In this document: in pieces, positions 44,201 through 50,920 of the stretch
Layout: every line of letters starts with the position of its first letter
Position numbering within the stretch: the first letter of the stretch is position 1
From: Neglectibacter timonensis
Lineage (GTDB): Bacteria > Bacillota > Clostridia > Oscillospirales > Acutalibacteraceae
NCBI RefSeq assembly: GCF_900048895.1
Contig: NZ_LT160640.1
Location: 248,001-312,000 of the forward strand
Direction: 5' to 3'
DNA length: 64,000 nt
Notes under the pieces: model-generated
Told to the model about the DNA's origin: nothing
The model's database searches: none
Seen by the model: only the letters and a program-made list of their open reading frames with translations
Made by a program: the position numbers and the translations under genes

Positions 44201-44509
44201 ATTATCCCAATCAAAGCGATTTCGGGGAATACGGACACCTATACCTTTACCATGAACACCAGACGGGCGGGCCTGCTGGACAGCAGCAGCCATTCGACAC
44301 GCTTTGCACTGAAGCTGGATGAGATGCTGGACGTGACGGCCGACAGCTACGACTATGCTTCCGAACAGGCTATGAACCGGCTGGTCACCCTGCTGGAACC
44401 CTGTATGCTGATTCTTATGGGTTTTATGGTGGGCTTTATCATGCTGGCAATTCTGCTGCCCATCTTCGGCTCCTACAATGCCATCGAGCAGTCCGCAACC
44501 TATTATTGA
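41216..44509 (+). CDS. C-terminal part of giant adhesin, fused to PilC C-terminus
   Basis: The frame is the same as that of the giant pilin-like gene and is open from directly after its TAG (41153). The first possible start is a GTG at 41216 with no ribosome-binding site, so this is best read as the detached second half of one 3,539-residue protein, caused by a nonsense change, read-through or a sequencing error. Residues show fibronectin-III-like repeats (PEKLALSDLGGKLELTWD; LWFKVKAYSRSGKPSAPEF). The last ~66 residues (KLDEMLDVTADSYDYASEQA, then LEPCMLILMGFMVGFIMLAI) match the C-terminal end of PilC/GspF, including its final membrane segment. The rest of pilC is missing. Confidence 0.7.
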   Translation: MGEALYLEESGSGNTYDAFRFNGADPVIQDLTFGGQDFYGFTHKDYGLTLIHDLYVLGKDSNNPRQKTYLEIDGKLYVGEDDVPQTPEKLALSDLGGKLELTWDCDNPAGYKYEIVVTKSDEDGKRLDAEARSYFVFDKRFQYSTVGLEGRTLWFKVKAYSRSGKPSAPEFSEELKYEVPAQTLPVPEVHFLLTGLGDKDQYRMEVVNAAAYQYCGKVTITASIRPTDGGGTKTYELKLEDGKMLDPTYVACGSGKDNYMITVQAVQDPIPEDPEKQYGNSPNSTRESMMPKIENYVNSAKNAYMAAIRNTNLAGGEETLGFRGASPEELAYRLEMVQSGKYATYYRSEFLATDNSSDGLGVPVAYAFSDLSVPGTVDTYAPAVLNNLPADLMTQLENGEQKYQNAMVRSYPISMANQIVYTGFDLGKEFTVENLKALKVSNDGKIDENGSPLISVAEDGTKTLAPGYIIFKTGEDSYTLSFNVLVKDAGTQEKNQVRIFQEDLSQKKAYAPPDITELTYDPQTETLSASWTSKLQGTQTTLETGTASYRYTLTGETKDGALVEIESGTLTAPILSNGGAPCSKTWNSTETASWNYTHVTLRVDRLGTVNGSGVTQTFGSTASKTTETRLRLSTITAPSAQLLDKDGIQYRVSWNGLNDAEELEALSHYELTVKATIEAEDGTEHAVTALYRTNVADGLNEAGPKEPVRVIDLNSITGTDSGGSAYTGSVVPLSTVTLSVRAIALDDEDHKTYGSGLPGVEYSFVLPQRLTVPNLSKLTLTPDGSEILSVFDFDTVGFTFNFDGTESPDKDAYGKYQMAVTAVTHDNVETVLFTTDSPLVMKGSYLNSASCTLSKSQDLTAQFAGGSLKVKLRAVSDRNVSSLWSEEKEFKLPQVQVDAVDMAAAIGTKETDVTAFEDKEESTVKVKVKRDVFTWEQAEYTGGYSFELNRITGDEAAKTDKAELTLDENNVPSLTFTDADGVLQPDGSTKAEPKEIIPIKAISGNTDTYTFTMNTRRAGLLDSSSHSTRFALKLDEMLDVTADSYDYASEQAMNRLVTLLEPCMLILMGFMVGFIMLAILLPIFGSYNAIEQSATYY

Positions 44510-44606
44510 GTAAAAGGTTTCCCGCCCTTTACCGGCGGCGGAATTTCTTTGCAGCCAAGGCGCAAAACACTGTGCCGGCATAGAAAGGAAAGTGAGCGTA
44601 AGTTCT

Positions 44607-46109
44607 ATGAAAACAGTGGTGGCCTTTACGGGCAATAAGGTCAGCGTCCTGTGCGGCGACGCACGGGGCGGAAAAATCCGGGTGGAGAAGCTGATCCGGG
44701 TTTCCTTTCCCATCGGCTGCGTGATGAACGGAGTCGTCACCGATACCGAGGCCTTCTGCGAGGGCATCCGGGCGGCGTGGAAGGAAAACAGGCTGCCGAA
44801 GTCGGGGGTAATCCTCTCGGTTGACGGCAACCATGTAACGGTAAAAAAGACCCAGCTTCCCCGAGCGAACCGGAAGAGGACCGGGGAGATGCTGGCCTAT
44901 GATTTTCAGGATACCAACGCAGGCGGCCCCGATTGGGTGTACGGCAGCATGGATCTGGGCCCTGCCGCCCCACAGGGAACGGCTCTCCCTTCGGCGGCGG
45001 GGGAAAAGGATAAGGCTCCGGGGGAAGAGAGGGAGCTTCTGGCTGCCACAGCGGAAAAAGCTTATGTGACGGAGCTTGCCGAGGCTTTTGCCCAGGCGGG
45101 GGTGAAGCTGGGCTCTGTGGTGGCTTCCCGGTTTTCCATGATTCGTCTGCTGCCCTATCTGGAGGAAATCAAGAGCGGAAGCTGTATTTTGGAATCCCTG
45201 GACGGGGAGGTGCTCTCCACAGTGTTGGTGGAGAACGGAAAGTATCTGAATTTCACCTCTTCCCGGGTATTCAGCGACCACGGCACACCCTCTTTCGGCG
45301 GCGAAGTGGCCCGCACGGTCAGCCAGCTGCTCCAGTTCCAGAGCATGCTCAAAAGCGAAAACCGGGCGACTGACGTGTACTGCCTTGGGTTTTCCAAGGA
45401 GGATTTCGACGTTTCCGCCGAACAGATCGGCCTGTTGGGCCTCAACACTTCCGTGCTGGGCGAAAGCCCCTCTGTGGTCATTCACGGCGGCAGTATACGG
45501 GAATGCTTTGACCATGTAGGCGCTCTGGCCCTTGGGAAGGATGAGGGCAACCTGTACCGGGAGATTGCCTCCAGTGATGAGCGCAATAAAAAGCGGGATG
45601 CCTTTCTGCTGAAGCTGCTGCCCCTGCTGTTGTTGGTTGCGGTATTTACGGTGATCAGCAGCTCGATGATCGCCGGAAACACCGCCAAGGAACGGAAGGT
45701 GGAGGAGCTGAACGCCTATCTCACCAACGCAGACAACGTGGCGAAGGAGCAGGCCTATAATGATTATCTGGCGGGTTCGGCCAAGTTCAACGCCATGCTG
45801 GCCGCCGCCACTCAGATGAAGGAGGCCATAGATTCCTATCCCCGGGCAGTCAGCGCGTTGGACAGCATCATCATCAACGCGGGCGTGGGGATTGTGGACG
45901 TATCGATCCAAAGCTTTGACGCCGCCTCGGGACAGCTCAGCTTTACTGCCACCGGCCAGGGGGCCGAGCGGCTCAACGAATTTGTGGAAGCCTTGCAGAA
46001 CACCGGCATTTTCCTCAATGTGACCTATTCCGGGTACAACCTGATAGAGAGTACAGGTATCTATAATGTAAATGTGTCCTGCGTGCTGAGCGCCGCAGCA
46101 GGCCGTTAA
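44607..46109 (+). CDS. Fused PilM/PilN-like type IV pilus assembly protein
   Basis: This 500-residue protein starts at the ATG at 44607, about 10 bases after GGAAAGTGAG; a GTG at 44592 is possible. The first ~330 residues resemble PilM, the cytoplasmic actin-fold component (MKTVVAFTGNKVSVLCGDAR; SVDGNHVTVKKTQL). A membrane segment follows near 340-360 (LLKLLPLLLLVAVFTVISSS), then a PilN-like coiled and ferredoxin-fold part. PilM and PilN are usually separate partners of the inner-membrane alignment complex, so here they are one chain. It is followed by pilO after 16 bases. Confidence 0.78.
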   Translation: MKTVVAFTGNKVSVLCGDARGGKIRVEKLIRVSFPIGCVMNGVVTDTEAFCEGIRAAWKENRLPKSGVILSVDGNHVTVKKTQLPRANRKRTGEMLAYDFQDTNAGGPDWVYGSMDLGPAAPQGTALPSAAGEKDKAPGEERELLAATAEKAYVTELAEAFAQAGVKLGSVVASRFSMIRLLPYLEEIKSGSCILESLDGEVLSTVLVENGKYLNFTSSRVFSDHGTPSFGGEVARTVSQLLQFQSMLKSENRATDVYCLGFSKEDFDVSAEQIGLLGLNTSVLGESPSVVIHGGSIRECFDHVGALALGKDEGNLYREIASSDERNKKRDAFLLKLLPLLLLVAVFTVISSSMIAGNTAKERKVEELNAYLTNADNVAKEQAYNDYLAGSAKFNAMLAAATQMKEAIDSYPRAVSALDSIIINAGVGIVDVSIQSFDAASGQLSFTATGQGAERLNEFVEALQNTGIFLNVTYSGYNLIESTGIYNVNVSCVLSAAAGR

Positions 46110-46125
46110 AGGAGGGAGCAGAAGT

Positions 46126-46752
46126 ATGTCGGTTAAGCTGACGAAGAGAGATAAAATACTGCTCTATATCATGGCCTTCGTGCTGGTGATTTTTGGTTTC
46201 CTTTGGCTGGCGGTTTTTCCTCAGATGAATAAAAGCGCGGAACTGGACGCCAGCATCAGCGATTTGGAAACCCAGAAAGCTCCCATGGAAGCTGCAATTC
46301 TGGGATTGAACGGTATGCAAGCCGCCTATGAGGAGGCAGGGCGCCAATACTGGAATTCGGTTTCTTCTTTTCATGCCTATACGGAAAATTATGAGATCGA
46401 CAGGATGTTCACCAACCTGATCGTCGGCCAATATGGCCTGCGGGTGGTAAGCCTCACCATGGGAACGCCCGCTGGAGTGGCGGTGGAGCCTTATTGGAAT
46501 GGGACGGACGAAAAAGAGGAAAGCACTGCAATCGACCCGGAGAATATCTCCGTGCTGACGGTGCGGGTGTCCGTTACCGCCACAGGCAGCCGGGATTTGT
46601 GCCAGCAGCTGATTGACGATCTGTACCTCAACTACCCCTCCCTGCGCATTACGGGGTATTCCTTTGTGGGGGAAGGGGAAGATAACACCATGAATCTGAA
46701 TTTGGATTATTACATGAAGGCTGTGGGGGATTTCCCACAGGCGGGAGAGTGA
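46126..46752 (+). CDS. PilO-like type IV pilus alignment protein
   Basis: This 208-residue protein has a short cytoplasmic N-terminus, one membrane segment (ILLYIMAFVLVIFGFLWLAV), a coiled coil (SAELDASISDLETQKAPMEA) and a C-terminal beta/alpha domain (LRITGYSFVGEGEDNTMNLN). This is the PilO topology; PilO dimerises with PilN to link PilM and the PilC-PilB platform. The sequence itself is divergent, and assignment rests on topology and position between pilMN and pilB. A GGAGG site precedes the ATG. Confidence 0.75.
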   Translation: MSVKLTKRDKILLYIMAFVLVIFGFLWLAVFPQMNKSAELDASISDLETQKAPMEAAILGLNGMQAAYEEAGRQYWNSVSSFHAYTENYEIDRMFTNLIVGQYGLRVVSLTMGTPAGVAVEPYWNGTDEKEESTAIDPENISVLTVRVSVTATGSRDLCQQLIDDLYLNYPSLRITGYSFVGEGEDNTMNLNLDYYMKAVGDFPQAGE

Positions 46753-46756
46753 TCAC

Positions 46757-48433
46757 ATGAAAAACGTCCCCATTGGGCAGGGGCTGAAGGAATACGGCTA
46801 CATCACTGACGCCCAGATTCAGCAGGCCCTGGCCTACCAGCGAGAAAACCGCGACAAGCGCCTGCGCATGGGTGAAATCTTCATCGAGCTGGGGTTCATC
46901 ACCGAGCGGCAGATGCTGGAGGCTCTGGGCCAGCGGCTGTCCCTGCCGCTGGTCGACGTTGGCACCTGCAATTTCGACATTGCCGCCGTGGAGAGGATTC
47001 CAAGGCAAATGGCTGTAAACAATTCGATTACCGCCTTTGCCGTCACGGACAACAGCCTGAAGGTCATCACCAGCGACCCTATGAACCTGTACGGCATCGA
47101 AGAGGTGCGGCAGGTGGTGGGCATGAGTCTGGACATCTGTCTGGCGGAAAAGGCGCCTCTGCTGGGGGCTATCAATTACTACTATTCCGAAGTCAGCGCC
47201 AGGATGGCTGCCAGGACAGCCAACAGCACAGCAGAGGAGCAGGTTATTGAGGAGCTGAATGTGGAGGAGGGAGACGGCGACGCTCCGGTGATCAAGCTGG
47301 TGCAGAGCCTGATCATCCGTGGCTACAACACCGGCGCCAGCGATATCCACATTGAACCCTTTGAGGATAAGACGGTGGTTCGCATGCGTGTGGACGGCGC
47401 TATCGTGGACTATGTGACGCTGCAGTCCTCCATCCATCAGTCGGTGATCGCCCGTATCAAGATTATGTCCAATTTGGATATCGCGGAGAAGCGCGTCCCG
47501 CAGGACGGCCATTTCCGCACGAAAATCGATGGGGAAAATGTGAACGTCCGTGTATCGGTGATCCCCACCGTGTTCGGGGAAAAGGCGGTTATGCGTCTGC
47601 TGGCGGTGAAAAGCGTTATAGACCATCCGGATCATTTTGGCATGGACGACGACGCCTACCGGCGCTTTATGCCCATGCTGGATTCTCCCAACGGCATCAT
47701 CTACATCACGGGTCCCACGGGCAGCGGCAAATCCACCACCCTGTATCTGGTGCTGGAGGCCCTGTCGGGCAGAAGTGTAAATATTTCCACCATCGAGGAT
47801 CCTGTGGAAAAAAATGTGGCGAGGGTCAACCAGATGCAGGTGAACAATCAGGCGGGGGTTACCTTTGACGTGGGGCTGCGCGCCCTGCTGCGGCAGGATC
47901 CGGATATCATCATGGTGGGCGAGACCCGGGATTCGGAGACGGCGTCTATTTCGGTGCGCGCCGCCATCACAGGACACCTGGTGCTCTCCACTCTGCATAC
48001 CAACGACGCGGTTTCAGCGGTGATCCGCCTGCGGGATATGGGAGTGGAACCCTATCTGCTGGCGAGTTCCCTGGTGGGGCTTGTGGCCCAGCGGCTGATG
48101 CGCAAGGTCTGTCCCCATTGCGGGCAGGCAGTAGAGCCCTCTGCGGAGGAACGGCGGTTTCTTGGGGGCGAGGTAGGGCAGATCATGGTACCCCGCGGCT
48201 GTCCGGCCTGCAACAACACGGGCTATTCGGGCCGGATTGCCATTCATGAGATTGCAGTGGTGGACCGCGGCATGCGTGACTTGATCTCCCGCGGCGCCTC
48301 TCTCAGTGAACTGACCGAATACGTGGTGCAGGGCCAGCACATGAAAACCCTGAAGGAAAGCGGCGCCGAGCTGGTGCGCGCTGGATTGACCACCATGGAG
48401 GAACTGGTGAAGGTGGCATACCACACGATATAA
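46757..48433 (+). CDS. pilB: Type IV pilus assembly ATPase PilB
   Basis: This 558-residue GspE/PilB-type extension ATPase has an N-terminal MshEN-like domain (residues ~1-150). The ATPase core has Walker A GPTGSGKSTTLYLVL, an Asp box and Walker B in DPDIIMVGETRDSET, and a His box (HLVLSTLHTNDAVSAV). A zinc-binding tetracysteine follows (CPHCG and CPACNNTGYSGR). It powers pilus extension at the cytoplasmic face of PilC. It starts 4 bases after pilO, in the same operon. The 116-bp repeats begin directly after its stop. Confidence 0.95.
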   Translation: MKNVPIGQGLKEYGYITDAQIQQALAYQRENRDKRLRMGEIFIELGFITERQMLEALGQRLSLPLVDVGTCNFDIAAVERIPRQMAVNNSITAFAVTDNSLKVITSDPMNLYGIEEVRQVVGMSLDICLAEKAPLLGAINYYYSEVSARMAARTANSTAEEQVIEELNVEEGDGDAPVIKLVQSLIIRGYNTGASDIHIEPFEDKTVVRMRVDGAIVDYVTLQSSIHQSVIARIKIMSNLDIAEKRVPQDGHFRTKIDGENVNVRVSVIPTVFGEKAVMRLLAVKSVIDHPDHFGMDDDAYRRFMPMLDSPNGIIYITGPTGSGKSTTLYLVLEALSGRSVNISTIEDPVEKNVARVNQMQVNNQAGVTFDVGLRALLRQDPDIIMVGETRDSETASISVRAAITGHLVLSTLHTNDAVSAVIRLRDMGVEPYLLASSLVGLVAQRLMRKVCPHCGQAVEPSAEERRFLGGEVGQIMVPRGCPACNNTGYSGRIAIHEIAVVDRGMRDLISRGASLSELTEYVVQGQHMKTLKESGAELVRAGLTTMEELVKVAYHTI

Positions 48434-48850
48434 GGAATCAAAAGAAGCCCTGCGCCGCGAAGTGGCGCTCTTTTCCTACGGAAAAGCACCGGGCTTCTTT
48501 CGGTCTCAATGAAATTTTGCATTTTGAAACGAGTTGGCGCGCCGGTTCAGGAATCAAAAGAAGCCCTGCGCCGCGAAGTGGCGCTCTTTTCCTACGGAAA
48601 AGCACCGGGCTTCTTTCGGTCTCAATGAAATTTTGCATTTTGAAACGAGTTGGCGCGCCGGTTTAGGAATCAAAAGAAGCCCTGCGCCGCGAGGCGTCGC
48701 TCTTTTCCTGTGGAAAAGCACCGGGCTTCTTTCGGTCTCAATGAAATTTTGCATTTTGAAACGAGTTGGCGCGCCGGTTCAGGAATCAAAAGAAGCCCTG
48801 CGCCGCGAAGCGTCGCTCTTTTCCTGCGGAAAAGCACCGGGCTTCTTTTG
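48434..48850 (+). repeat. Four tandem 116-bp structured repeats between pilB and pilT
   Basis: Copies start at 48434, 48550, 48666 and 48782. Copies 1 and 2 differ at one base of 116; copy 4 diverges after about 68 bases. Each copy can fold with AAAAGAAGCCC pairing GGGCTTCTTT as the outer stem, enclosing two hairpins: GCGCCGC-GAA-GTGGCGC and TTTTCC-TAC-GGAAAA. Differences in the second hairpin fall only in its three-base loop (TAC, TGT, TGC). A 48-base tail with the palindrome GGCGCGCC completes the unit. Protein reading is excluded because 116 is not a multiple of three. Confidence 0.9.
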
Positions 48851-48920
48851 CTCTGAGTGAAAGTTTACGGGAAGCTTCCATGGGATGGGCTGGAAGCTGC
48901 TGATACAGGGGGAAAGCTTT

Positions 48921-49973
48921 ATGGCTGAAATGGAAAAATTGATCTTTACTGCACGGGCGATGGGTGCTTCTGATATCCATATTTCCCAGGGGCTGCCGCT
49001 GATTATGCGGGTGAACGGCATCTTGACGAAGCCGCCGATGCAATTCTCCGAAGCGGAGACTGAGCAGCTGATTCTCAGCTGTGTGCCTGCTCAGCAGCGG
49101 GAGCGGCTCTCTCAGGGTCTGGATGCGGATTTTGCCATTCAGACCAGCGACGGCAACCGGCAGAGGGTGAACGTTTTTTCCCAGCAGGGGAAACTGGCCG
49201 CCACGATCCGGCTGCTGAACAATACGATTCCCTCTCTGGAGGAACTGAAGCTTCCCGCGGTGCTTCGGAGCCTGGCCATGGAACCCCGGGGACTGATCCT
49301 AGTCACCGGCCCCACAGGCAGCGGCAAGTCCACCACCCTGGCGGCAGTGATCGATTTCATCAATTCCAACCGGGCGGAACATATCATTACGGTGGAGGAT
49401 CCCATTGAATATGTGTACGAGAGGAAGCTTTCCCTGATCCACCAGCGGGAGGTGGGGGTAGACGTGGTTTCTTTTGCCTCTGCACTGCGTTCCGCCCTCC
49501 GTGAGGATCCGGATGTGATTCTGGTGGGCGAGATGCGGGATTACGACACGATCTCCGCAGCGGTGACGGCTGCTGAAACCGGCCATCTGGTGCTTTCCAC
49601 CTTGCACACCACCGGCGCTGCCCAGACCATCGACCGAATTATCGACGTTTGCCCTCCGGAGAGCCAGGGGCAGATTCGCACCCAATTGGCGGGCATGCTG
49701 CGGGGCGTCATCACCCAGTGTCTGATTCCCACGTTGGATGGCATGGGCCGCGTAGCGGCCACCGAAGTGCTGATCGGTTCCGACGCGGCGCTGAACCTGA
49801 TTCGGGAGAATAAGTGCTACCAGATGAATACGGTAATGCAGTCCGGCGCGGCTCTGGGAATGCACACCCTAAACGCGGATTTGACCCGTCTGGTGAACCA
49901 GAGAGTGATTTCCCGGGAAAATGCAGTCAAGTATTCCAATGATAAGCGGGAGCTGCAAAACTTCTTTATGTGA
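48921..49973 (+). CDS. pilT: Type IV pilus retraction ATPase PilT
   Basis: This 350-residue protein starts at the ATG at 48921 behind AGGGGGAAA; the frame opens at 48885 without a site. It has a PAS-like N-terminal domain, then Walker A GPTGSGKSTTLAAVIDF, DPDVILVGEMRDYDT, and the His box LSTLHTTGAAQTIDRIIDV, as in PilT. It drives pilus retraction and so twitching movement or surface pulling. It lies downstream of the 116-bp repeats and has its own ribosome-binding site. It is followed by a strong terminator. Confidence 0.94.
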   Translation: MAEMEKLIFTARAMGASDIHISQGLPLIMRVNGILTKPPMQFSEAETEQLILSCVPAQQRERLSQGLDADFAIQTSDGNRQRVNVFSQQGKLAATIRLLNNTIPSLEELKLPAVLRSLAMEPRGLILVTGPTGSGKSTTLAAVIDFINSNRAEHIITVEDPIEYVYERKLSLIHQREVGVDVVSFASALRSALREDPDVILVGEMRDYDTISAAVTAAETGHLVLSTLHTTGAAQTIDRIIDVCPPESQGQIRTQLAGMLRGVITQCLIPTLDGMGRVAATEVLIGSDAALNLIRENKCYQMNTVMQSGAALGMHTLNADLTRLVNQRVISRENAVKYSNDKRELQNFFM

Positions 49974-49992
49974 GACGATCGGAAATACGAGG

Positions 49993-50040
49993 AATCCTGC
50001 CGAAGGGCCTGCTGAAGGCCATCGGCAGGGTTCTTTTTTT
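49993..50040 (+). terminator. Terminator of the pilus operon
   Basis: AATCCTGCCGA (49993-50003) pairs with TCGGCAGGGTT (50022-50032), with an inner GGCC hairpin, followed by CTTTTTTT. Confidence 0.9.
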
Positions 50041-50138
50041 GTGACGCTTAAGGAATGATAAACAAAGCCCAGCGCTTACTTGACTGGATAGACGGACACA
50101 GGACGCGGGAATTAAAAAAAATAATTGCCGGAAGATAC

Positions 50139-50191
50139 TTGACAAAAGAGAAAAGAATGCCTATTATATAAATGAACAAATGCTCATATGA
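50139..50191 (+). promoter_or_regulatory. Promoter and ArsR/SmtB-type operator
   Basis: TTGACA (50139-50144), 17 bases, TATTAT (50162-50167). The sequence from about 50168 (ATAAATGAACAAATGCTCAT, then ATGA) is an imperfect inverted repeat of the kind bound by ArsR/SmtB metal sensors (ATGAACA...GCTCAT). It overlaps the transcription start, so the ArsR protein downstream probably represses here until metal binds. Confidence 0.8.
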
Positions 50192-50205
50192 AAGGATGTT
50201 TGAAA

Positions 50206-50568
50206 ATGCCGGAGCCAAAGAATGCGCCTGAATGTGAGTTTCTGTATGTCCATGAGGAAATCGTGCAGCAGGTCAATCAGGTGATGCCTCAGGAAGAAAC
50301 GCTGTTCGACCTGGCGGAACTCTTCAAGGTGTTTGGGGATTCTACACGCATCAAAATTCTTTACGTGCTTTTTGAAGCGGAAATGTGTGTGTGCGATATC
50401 GCTCAGCTGTTGGGAATGACCCAGTCGGCCATTTCTCACCAATTGCAGGTGCTCAAAAAGAGTAAGCTGGTGAAATACCGCAGGGACGGCAAGACCGTAT
50501 TTTATTCTCTGGCCGACGACCATGTCAGATCCATTCTTGACCAGGGGATGGAGCATGTTGCGGAATAA
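50206..50568 (+). CDS. ArsR/SmtB-family metal-sensing repressor
   Basis: This 120-residue winged-helix protein starts at the ATG at 50206 after AAAGGATG; the ATG at 50188 lies in the operator. Family features are LAELFKVFGDSTRIKILYVL, the recognition helix MTQSAISHQLQVLKKSKLVK and the wing YRRDGKTVFYSL. The helix-3 Cys pair in EMCVCDIAQ and an N-terminal Cys (PECEF) form the thiol metal site of CadC-like sensors. The C-terminal DDHVRSILDQGMEH resembles the second, zinc-type site. It probably senses Cd, Pb or Zn and represses this operon. Confidence 0.92.
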   Translation: MPEPKNAPECEFLYVHEEIVQQVNQVMPQEETLFDLAELFKVFGDSTRIKILYVLFEAEMCVCDIAQLLGMTQSAISHQLQVLKKSKLVKYRRDGKTVFYSLADDHVRSILDQGMEHVAE

Positions 50569-50616
50569 GAGGTTTCTATCCGCTGTCCGTGCAATATATA
50601 TTAAGGAGGATTTACA

Positions 50617-50838
50617 ATGAAGAAGAGTTACAAATTAATTGATCTGGACTGTGCCAACTGTGCCGCCAAAATGGAGAATGCCATCAAGAAGATTGATGGC
50701 GTCAACGACGCTTCGGTAAGCTTTATGAGCCAGCGTCTCACTGTGGATGCGGACGACGGCCGCTTTGAAGAGATCATGAAGCAGGTCGTAAAGACCTGTA
50801 AGAAGGTGGAGCCGGACTGTACCGTCCAGCTTTCATAA
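50617..50838 (+). CDS. Free-standing heavy-metal-associated (HMA) domain protein
   Basis: This 73-residue protein is a single HMA domain with the metal-binding motif LDCANCAAKMENAI. It starts at an ATG behind AAGGAGG. The P-type ATPase 82 bases downstream has no HMA domain of its own, so this protein probably acts as its detachable metal donor or chaperone. Confidence 0.9.
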   Translation: MKKSYKLIDLDCANCAAKMENAIKKIDGVNDASVSFMSQRLTVDADDGRFEEIMKQVVKTCKKVEPDCTVQLS

Positions 50839-50920
50839 ACAGAGTTTTGTGATGGATGCTGCTGAGGCTGATTTCGTTTTTAGAGAATAAAATCTTTGCA
50901 CAGAAAAGGATTGAGAACTC

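Noticed and set aside
44529-45911. 460-codon antisense ORF opposite the PilM/PilN-like gene
   Set aside because: Shadow frame; the plus-strand gene fits the pilus operon and has a ribosome-binding site.
48434-48850. The 116-bp repeats as a CRISPR array
   Set aside because: The units abut directly with no unique spacers and are far longer than CRISPR repeats; no cas genes are near.
48534-48860. ORFs of 66-108 residues across the 116-bp repeats, on both strands
   Set aside because: They arise from the repeat itself in shifted frames; the period is not a multiple of three, and no ribosome-binding site precedes them.
33890-49973. Diversity-generating retroelement acting on the adhesin
   Set aside because: No reverse transcriptase, and no template/variable repeat pair with adenine-specific differences, is visible. 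The AT-rich inserts are whole blocks, not scattered A changes.
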